Assembly (NCBI RefSeq): GCF_006516965.1
Contig: NZ_VHLH01000038.1
Span: forward strand, 1 to 36,131
Reading direction: 5' to 3'
From: Pararhizobium mangrovi
GTDB lineage: Bacteria; Pseudomonadota; Alphaproteobacteria; Rhizobiales; Rhizobiaceae
DNA: 36,131 nucleotides
Shown here piece after piece: positions 35,093 through 36,131 of this stretch. Every line of letters starts with the position of its first letter. Positions within the stretch are counted from its first letter, which is position 1. Under the pieces are notes generated by a model that did no database searches, had not been told where the DNA came from, and saw only the letters and a list, made by a program, of their open reading frames with translations. The position numbers and the translations under genes are program-made.

Positions 35093-35515
35093 TCAGGCGG
35101 CGCTCGCCTCGATGCTTTCCATATCCTCGTCGCTGAGGCCGAAATGGTGACCGATCTCGTGGATGAGGACGTGGGCGACGATGTCGCCCAGCGTCTCCTC
35201 GTTTTCGGCCCAGTAGTCGAGGATGCCGCGGCGATAGAGCGTGATCGAGTTCGCCATCTCGCCCGTGTCCAGACTGAAGCGCTGGCCGATGCCACGGCCT
35301 TCGAACAGGCCGAGCAGGTCGAACGGCGTCTCCAGGGCCATGTCCTCGACGATCTCCTCACCCGGAAAGTCCTCGACGACGAGCATGACGTCGCCGCTGA
35401 GGTCGCGGAAGTGGTGGGGCAGGCGGGCATAGGCCGAGCGGGCGAGGGACTCGATCTGCGCAAGGGTCGGCGCATGCCGGCCGCCCCAGTCGCCCGATTG
35501 ATCCATTTCGGCCAT
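35093..35515 (-). CDS. Zincin-like metallopeptidase family protein (DUF1025)
   Basis: A 140-residue cytoplasmic protein of the small minimal-metallopeptidase family. The zinc site is HEIGHHFGLSDED, with H119, E120, H123 and D129 (HExxHxxGxxD). LPHHFRDLSGDVMLVVEDFP and NSITLYRRGILDYWAE are typical family segments. The ATG at 35515 follows GAGGCAAGAG; longer in-frame readings add about 50 basic residues that run into the small-RNA region and were not used. The peptide substrate is unknown. It is convergent with the DUF1737 gene (35-base gap, no clear terminator). Confidence 0.9.
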   Translation of the reverse strand: MAEMDQSGDWGGRHAPTLAQIESLARSAYARLPHHFRDLSGDVMLVVEDFPGEEIVEDMALETPFDLLGLFEGRGIGQRFSLDTGEMANSITLYRRGILDYWAENEETLGDIVAHVLIHEIGHHFGLSDEDMESIEASAA

Positions 35516-35681
35516 CTCTTGCCTCGTTCGCGTTGCCAAACCGCGAATATAAGGCCGGAACCGGAACGTTGCGAGGGCACACCGGGGAGCCCGCGCGGCC
35601 CTTTTCTTGCAATGCAGCATACGCAGGGCTGCCTTGAAAGAAAGGCGCTTCTTTTTCCGGCAGACGGGCATATCTTAGAAG

Positions 35682-35803
35682 TCGTCGGACGGCATACCTC
35701 CTCCCATGCCCCCGACAAATCAGGGCGATGGTTATCCTCCTCCCAATCATCGCTCGCCTATCAAGAGCCTGCCGGTCCTCCTCCTCCCCCGGCAGGCTCT
35801 TTT
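35682..35803 (+). ncRNA. Small RNA with three anti-Shine-Dalgarno loops (cuckoo / alpha-r14 / CcsR type)
   Basis: Three hairpins stand in a row, each with CCTCCTCCC in its loop. Hairpin 1: GTCGG (35684-35688) plus GGCAT (35691-35695) with ATGCC (35706-35710) plus CCGAC (35712-35716); loop motif at 35697-35705. Hairpin 2: GCGATGGTT (35725-35733) with AATCATCGC (35745-35753), one G-U pair; motif at 35736-35744. Hairpin 3 is the intrinsic terminator at the end. The motif is complementary to the Shine-Dalgarno GGAGG, and this architecture is that of the alphaproteobacterial cuckoo RNA family, whose members act in trans on mRNA leaders and are often stress-induced. TATCTT at 35671-35676 could be a -10 box; a good -35 is not clear. 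The 5' end is inferred. Confidence 0.85.
35763..35803 (+). terminator. Intrinsic terminator of the small RNA
   Basis: A 13-base perfect stem, AAGAGCCTGCCGG at 35763-35775 with CCGGCAGGCTCTT at 35789-35801, ends in TTTT (35800-35803). The 13-base loop is TCCTCCTCCTCCC, so the terminator loop also exposes the anti-Shine-Dalgarno motif. The T-run is on the plus side, which fixes the strand of the small RNA. Confidence 0.92.
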
Positions 35804-35850
35804 GCGTTCGGGTCTTGTCGAACGCGTGCGGAGGCCCCAATCCGAACGTC

Positions 35851-35950
35851 GAGAGCGTTTTGTCACCGGACCGATCCAGTCGGGCCTCGTGAACGATACG
35901 CGAAACGGAAGGGATAGAGCGCCGGACCGGATGCAGTCGGGTCGAGGAAT
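35851..35950 (+). repeat. Dispersed intergenic repeat, copy 2
   Basis: Same-orientation relative of 95-180. Shared blocks in order are AGAGC, ACCGGACCGATC, GAACGAT, GGGATAGAGCGC, GGACC, GATGCA, TCGGG and CGAGG. This copy shows the internal duplication more clearly. The first half-unit, GAGCG...CCGGACCGATCCAGTCGGG, is echoed by the second, GAGCGCCGGACCGGATGCAGTCGGG (given here in two parts: GAGCGCCGGACC, GGATGCAGTCGGG). Each half can fold on itself. No coding capacity. Confidence 0.6.
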
Positions 35951-36004
35951 GCTCCGGCTCTTTGCCTTGTCGCATTATCCGACGCCAAATCGATCCCTCT
36001 TTGG

Positions 36005-36059
36005 CTGGAAGGCTCCAGAGCCTTTCAGGTTCATACGGAAGAACCCTTCGGGCCGGCCC
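36005..36059. repeat. Cluster of three short palindromes
   Basis: CTGGAAGGCTC (36005-36015) pairs with GAGCCTTTCAG (36018-36028), 11 bases with one G-U. GGTTC (36028-36032) pairs with GAACC (36041-36045). GGGCCGGCCC at 36050-36059 is self-complementary. The first two share base 36028. The set could be a structured leader, a second small RNA or part of a repeat; no known RNA family could be assigned. Confidence 0.4.
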
Positions 36060-36079
36060 TGTTTGCGCCATGACGCTTC

Positions 36080-36125
36080 GACGGATGGCTCGACCGTACC
36101 ACCAGTACGCTCGTCGCCATCCGTC
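36080..36125. repeat. Long inverted repeat at the window edge
   Basis: GACGGATGGC (36080-36089) and GCCATCCGTC (36116-36125) are perfectly complementary. Inside them CGTAC (36095-36099) and GTACG (36105-36109) form a second stem with a five-base loop. The whole can fold into a 46-base two-tier hairpin. No T-run follows within the six bases left in the window, so terminator function cannot be judged. Confidence 0.5.
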
Positions 36126-36131
36126 TCGGTC

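Larger units (their letters stand above)
35804..36131. other. Non-coding right end, repeat- and palindrome-rich
   Basis: No credible gene is seen in these 328 bases. They hold copy 2 of the dispersed repeat, a cluster of three tight palindromes and a long inverted repeat at the window edge. A reading frame crosses the stretch on the minus strand but also runs through the repeat and the small RNA and was not accepted. Confidence 0.6.

Noticed and set aside
36025-36032. Minus-strand GAACCTGA resembling the TPP riboswitch core, and plus-strand CTTTCAGG resembling a glycine riboswitch
   Set aside because: The other conserved parts of either aptamer (CTGAGA and the GGGGTGC arm for TPP; the GGAGAG arm and CCGAAG for glycine) are not found at proper spacing.
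35358-36071. Minus-strand open frame of 237 codons over the right-end region
   Set aside because: It runs through the dispersed repeat, the three-hairpin small RNA and part of the metallopeptidase gene in another frame. Its product shows no coherent domain.

Overview
GC-rich, densely coding chromosomal DNA from an alphaproteobacterium, most likely of the order Hyphomicrobiales (Rhizobiales). The basis is the gene order secA / parvulin isomerase / argJ / GNAT / mutT, the set leuD-leuB-asd, the very large NAD-glutamate dehydrogenase, and a small RNA of the alphaproteobacterial anti-Shine-Dalgarno ('cuckoo', alpha-r14 or CcsR) type. The genus cannot be fixed from the sequence alone. No tRNA, rRNA, CRISPR or prophage was seen.

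Layout. 1-181: the 3' end of an IS481-type transposase gene next to a degenerate intergenic repeat that recurs at the far right end (35851-35950). 182-8795: housekeeping block with a BioF2-like acetyltransferase and secA on the minus strand, then a periplasmic parvulin, argJ, a GNAT and mutT as a plus-strand run, plus a small membrane protein. 8841-13745: an acyl-CoA synthetase, a LysR regulator, an MFS exporter and a BDH2/DHRS6-like dehydrogenase. 13838-19767: a cyanophycin island. Cyanophycinase (cphB) and cyanophycin synthetase (cphA) run rightward. They converge across a two-way terminator on an ATP-grasp ligase of unknown function and an isoaspartyl dipeptidase/asparaginase (iaaA). 19869-25948: L-fuconate dehydratase downstream of NAD-glutamate dehydrogenase. 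26103-28672: small membrane protein, pyridoxal kinase, DUF429 protein and beta-carbonic anhydrase. 28686-33724, minus strand: leuD, leuB, PAP2 phosphatase, asd and a lytic transglycosylase. 33946-35515: CitE-like lyase, DUF1737 protein and a zincin-like metallopeptidase. 35682-35803: the small RNA. 35804-36131: non-coding, rich in repeats and palindromes.

How the genes fit together. CphA joins Asp and Arg into the nitrogen-rich polymer cyanophycin, CphB cuts it to beta-Asp-Arg dipeptide, and an IaaA-type hydrolase can split the dipeptide. The island therefore encodes storage and full recovery. Supply and disposal genes lie nearby: argJ (arginine), asd (aspartate semialdehyde) and NAD-glutamate dehydrogenase (glutamate to 2-oxoglutarate plus ammonia). 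These links are inferred. The least explained part is the ATP-grasp enzyme (17402-18700), a candidate new step in cyanophycin or beta-Asp-Arg metabolism. The other notable element is the small RNA, which shows a CCTCCTCCC anti-Shine-Dalgarno motif in all three of its hairpin loops.
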